From Deltaproteobacteria bacterium (lineage in GTDB: Bacteria > Desulfobacterota > Desulfarculia > Adiutricales > Adiutricaceae): a DNA stretch of 7,550 nt. The notes below the pieces were generated by a model. That model was not told where the DNA came from, did not search any database, and saw only the letters and a program-made list of their open reading frames with translations. The stretch spans positions 1 to 7,550 of the forward strand of contig JAISZP010000264.1 of NCBI GenBank assembly GCA_031269135.1, read 5' to 3'. Position numbers and translations under genes: made by a program. Shown in pieces: positions 5,957 to 7,550 of this stretch; position 1 is the first letter of the stretch; every line of letters starts with the position of its first letter.

Positions 5957-6533
5957 CTTCTGAGAGCCTGACTCTTGTATGTTAGTTAGTCTATTGCCAG
6001 TTGAGGTTTGATGAAAGGATACTGAAATTTTATGCCTTGTATTTAAAAAAATCATTGTATTTTTTACTATCATGAGGTATAATGCTTCAATAATGGTTGC
6101 TTGAAATTGTAGACTCCTTGTTTAGTCAACACATAAGGCGTAAAATAACTTACGGCAAACGGTCTATACATAACTTTACCCTTTTAATTTCGTCATCATT
6201 TGACCTCGGCATAGCGGTCAGAGCCTTTGCTGCTTTGGTGTTGATATAAGGTTATCGTTTATGGCGACTTCTTTTCTGATTATCTGTTTAATAAGCTTGC
6301 CTAAAATTGCTATACGGTTATATAGTTATCTGATTTTAATTGCATACAGATGCGATAATGAATGTTTTAGTATATTGTTTTGGCATTAATTTTGAAGATT
6401 GAAAATCTTTAAACGTTTCTCTACGATGAAAGGCAATTGCGGTTATCGACAAGCTGTCATGATTCAATTTTTTCAAAGCAGTGCAACCCATCAACGATAA
6501 CTTCCTTATTTTTCGACAAGAAAGGTTTTACCC
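5957..6533. other. AT-rich non-coding stretch before the HTH gene
   Basis: No convincing gene is seen on either strand in these 577 nt. It holds a promoter-like site (6055-6083) and a weak AT-rich palindrome at 6391-6413 (AAGATT-GAA-AATCTT core). The heptamer GTTATCG occurs at 6251-6257 and 6442-6448, with its inverse CGATAAC at 6495-6501 close to the HTH gene. A 42-codon hydrophobic ORF at 6261-6389 is probably chance. Confidence 0.5.
6055..6083 (+). promoter_or_regulatory. Sigma-70-like promoter candidate
   Basis: A perfect -10 box TATAAT (6078-6083) follows a weak -35 box TTGTAT (6055-6060; 3 of 6 consensus bases) at the ideal 17-nt spacing. Transcription would start near 6090 and run toward the HTH gene at 6534, leaving a leader of about 440 nt, or it may make a non-coding RNA. 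In AT-rich DNA such matches arise by chance. Confidence 0.35.
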
Positions 6534-6923
6534 ATGTCGTTTTTCAAGTTTGAAAATTTAGTCGCCTTAAGAAACAGGTTGCTCTTGAGCAGAGCAGAGC
6601 TGGCTAGAAAGGCGGAAATGTCTATTCTAACGATTATGAAGTTAGAAAACGGCCTGGGCTGTCGCCCGGAAACCGCTAGACGGCTGTTGAAGAGCTTGGG
6701 ATTGGAATTGAATAAGTACCAGGATCTCCCAAAGAGAGATATTGAAGAAGGGATAGTGTTTGCTTCCCCTATTTCCGACGGCGGCGGAAAGCGTTTGCTC
6801 TTGAGGTTAATGCCGGAGGAACCGGTTGATAAGCCGAAAGAAAAGAACCGGAGTTCAAAGACTCCTAACGCTACCAAAAGCGAAGGTAAAGCCGTTCCGA
6901 AACCAAAAAAAAGCGGCGCCTAA
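6534..6923 (+). CDS. Small XRE-type helix-turn-helix protein with Lys/Pro-rich tail
   Basis: A 129-residue protein. Residues 9-58 form a Cro/CI-like (XRE) DNA-binding domain: ALRNRLLLSRAELARKAEM gives the first helices, SILTIMKLENG (30-40) the turn and recognition helix, and RPETARRLLKSLGLEL the closing helices. XRE domains bind operator DNA as dimers, often their own promoter. The middle segment (59-95) is unassigned. The tail (96-129) is rich in Lys and Pro and probably disordered, which is unusual for a simple repressor. The start is ATG 6534, with AAGAAAGG (6518-6525) 8 nt before it. It stands alone; no toxin or phage partner is next to it, so antitoxin or phage-repressor roles are not supported by context. 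GTTATCG/CGATAAC copies upstream are possible operators. The gene ends at 6921-6923, and a strong terminator follows at 6958. Confidence 0.75.
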   Translation: MSFFKFENLVALRNRLLLSRAELARKAEMSILTIMKLENGLGCRPETARRLLKSLGLELNKYQDLPKRDIEEGIVFASPISDGGGKRLLLRLMPEEPVDKPKEKNRSSKTPNATKSEGKAVPKPKKSGA

Positions 6924-6948
6924 CGCTTAACGCTTAACGCCTAGCGCA
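6921..6948 (+). repeat. Four heptamer repeats at the end of the HTH gene
   Basis: TAACGCT, TAACGCT, TAACGCC and TAGCGCA follow one another without gaps. The first TAA is the stop codon of the HTH gene, and each frame-shifted copy adds further stops. It could be slippage-derived spacer or a protein-binding array; nothing else is visible. Confidence 0.7.
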
Positions 6949-6957
6949 TAAAACATG

Positions 6958-6996
6958 AAACGCCTCGGCGATCGCAGTCATCGCCGAGGCGTTTTT
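6958..6996 (+). terminator. Strong intrinsic terminator after the HTH gene
   Basis: AAACGCCTCGGCGAT (6958-6972) pairs over 15 bp with ATCGCCGAGGCGTTT (6980-6994) around the 7-nt loop CGCAGTC, and the T run goes to 6996. It is GC-rich in the stem and 35 nt behind the HTH stop. It sits between convergent genes and could also stop transcription from the DUF1638-like gene on the other strand, where a shorter T run follows. Confidence 0.9.
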
Positions 6997-7107
6997 GCTT
7001 TGCAATGCTTTGTAGGCAAACTGAAAAAGGAATTTTCGAGATGAGTCGGTATTCTCAGGCTAGCGCGGATATGCGGCTTCTTCTTTCGATTGCGTCGGAA
7101 ACGACAG

Positions 7108-7550
7108 TCATCCTGACTCCAACGATTGATCTTGCGGACCCATTAATAATCCTGCCCATTGATCGAAGTTTATTTCGGCGTTAGCCGGAATCACAATGAA
7201 GCGACTGGGATCGTCGTGATGACCGCTAAGTAAATGGTGGAGCCAATCCAAGTCGCCAGGCAGCTTTTCCACGGATAAATCCAATAATTCGGCGAGGTTT
7301 TGGACTCTTTCGCGAGCTTGTTCCATGTCGTAGCAACACGTTTCCACCAAGCCGAAACGCCGGTAGTTTTGGAGCATGATTCGATTGATTCGCTGAGCTT
7401 GGCGCTGGCCGTATTTTTCAATGCACTTTTCATAGCTGCTGACTAAGTTGTTTTCATGGCGCAACCAACCGCTGGTCAAAAAATAGGTCGGTGGACTTGA
7501 AGCTTGGAGTCTGGCCTCTTTAGAACCCAACAAAATAGTCAGGCAGTCGT
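7108..7550 (-). CDS. DUF1638-family protein, C-terminal part (5' end outside window)
   Basis: The minus-strand frame is open to the right edge, and 146 C-terminal residues are visible. The segment begins DCLTILLGSKEARLQ, then PPTYFLTSGWLRHE, RINRIMLQNYRRFGLVETCC, and an end containing PGDLDWLHHLLSG. The order LLGS, YFLT-GW, Y-R-L, then a final Leu-rich segment fits what I recall of DUF1638, a family of about 200-250 residues with unproven function found in bacteria and archaea, sometimes near one-carbon or corrinoid metabolism genes. No signal peptide can be judged because the N-terminus is missing. It ends at TGA (7108-7110), converging on the HTH gene with the terminator at 6958-6996 between them. 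Its ordinary composition suggests it belongs to the host core next to the accessory region, which is inference. Confidence 0.65.
   Translation of the reverse strand, partial: DCLTILLGSKEARLQASSPPTYFLTSGWLRHENNLVSSYEKCIEKYGQRQAQRINRIMLQNYRRFGLVETCCYDMEQARERVQNLAELLDLSVEKLPGDLDWLHHLLSGHHDDPSRFIVIPANAEINFDQWAGLLMGPQDQSLESG

Noticed and set aside
6261..6389. 42-codon hydrophobic ORF (MATSFLIICLISLPK start) with TAAGG upstream
   Set aside because: AT-rich DNA often yields hydrophobic short ORFs. It resembles a small membrane peptide, but without homology or a partner it is not supported.
6506..6877. 123-codon antisense ORF opposite the HTH gene
   Set aside because: The + strand encodes a clear XRE domain with a proper start and terminator.
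7041..7184. 47-codon + ORF with AAGGA 9 nt before its ATG
   Set aside because: It runs antisense into the end of the DUF1638-like gene, and its protein has no recognisable features. The binding site is good, so it stays a weak possibility.

Overview
The window looks like accessory DNA from a bacterial chromosome, probably a gammaproteobacterium or another proteobacterium. This rests only on gene style, Shine-Dalgarno sites and a DUF1638-type gene at the right edge, so I do not name a genus. It is a mosaic. Positions 1-4600 are GC-richer and packed with genes on the + strand. Roughly 4780-6530 is AT-rich and gene-poor. The right end is intermediate.

Left part (1-1044): two broken genes joined head to tail. 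First comes the N-terminal piece of a BPTD_3080-like restriction helicase/endonuclease, entering from outside the window. It is cut near 480-489 and continues directly, out of frame, into the C-terminal third of a UvrD-like helicase. The helicase piece carries two single-base frameshifts, at about 975 and 1013, the first inside helicase motif VI. This looks like the scar of a deletion within an older defence island.

Central part (1067-4595): the best candidate for an undescribed system. Three intact, closely spaced + strand genes follow: a DNA methyltransferase (DPFCGRGTT, then TSPPY), a stand-alone DUF262 protein (ParB-like YQR...DGRQR motifs, no HNH/DUF1524 half), and a HEPN-domain protein with an intact R-x4-H ribonuclease motif and an extra C-terminal domain. 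Gaps are 12 and 25 nt, each with a clear Shine-Dalgarno site, so they probably form one operon. The inferred logic is that the methylase marks self DNA, the DUF262 protein reads DNA and uses nucleotide, and the HEPN protein cuts RNA, giving an abortive-infection-like anti-phage module.

Right part (4596-7550): an AT-rich tract holds a pair of 25-bp inverted repeats (24/25 matching) 276 bp from end to end, with two back-to-back perfect hairpins at the right end. A 50-codon minus-strand ORF there starts like an AAA-ATPase-like/PD-(D/E)XK family protein and breaks off where the inverted repeat begins. Next come an unrecognised 181-residue ORF with an 18-bp internal duplication, a 577-nt non-coding stretch with a promoter-like site, a small XRE-type HTH protein with a Lys/Pro-rich tail, a strong terminator, and the 3' part of a DUF1638-family gene on the minus strand running off the window.
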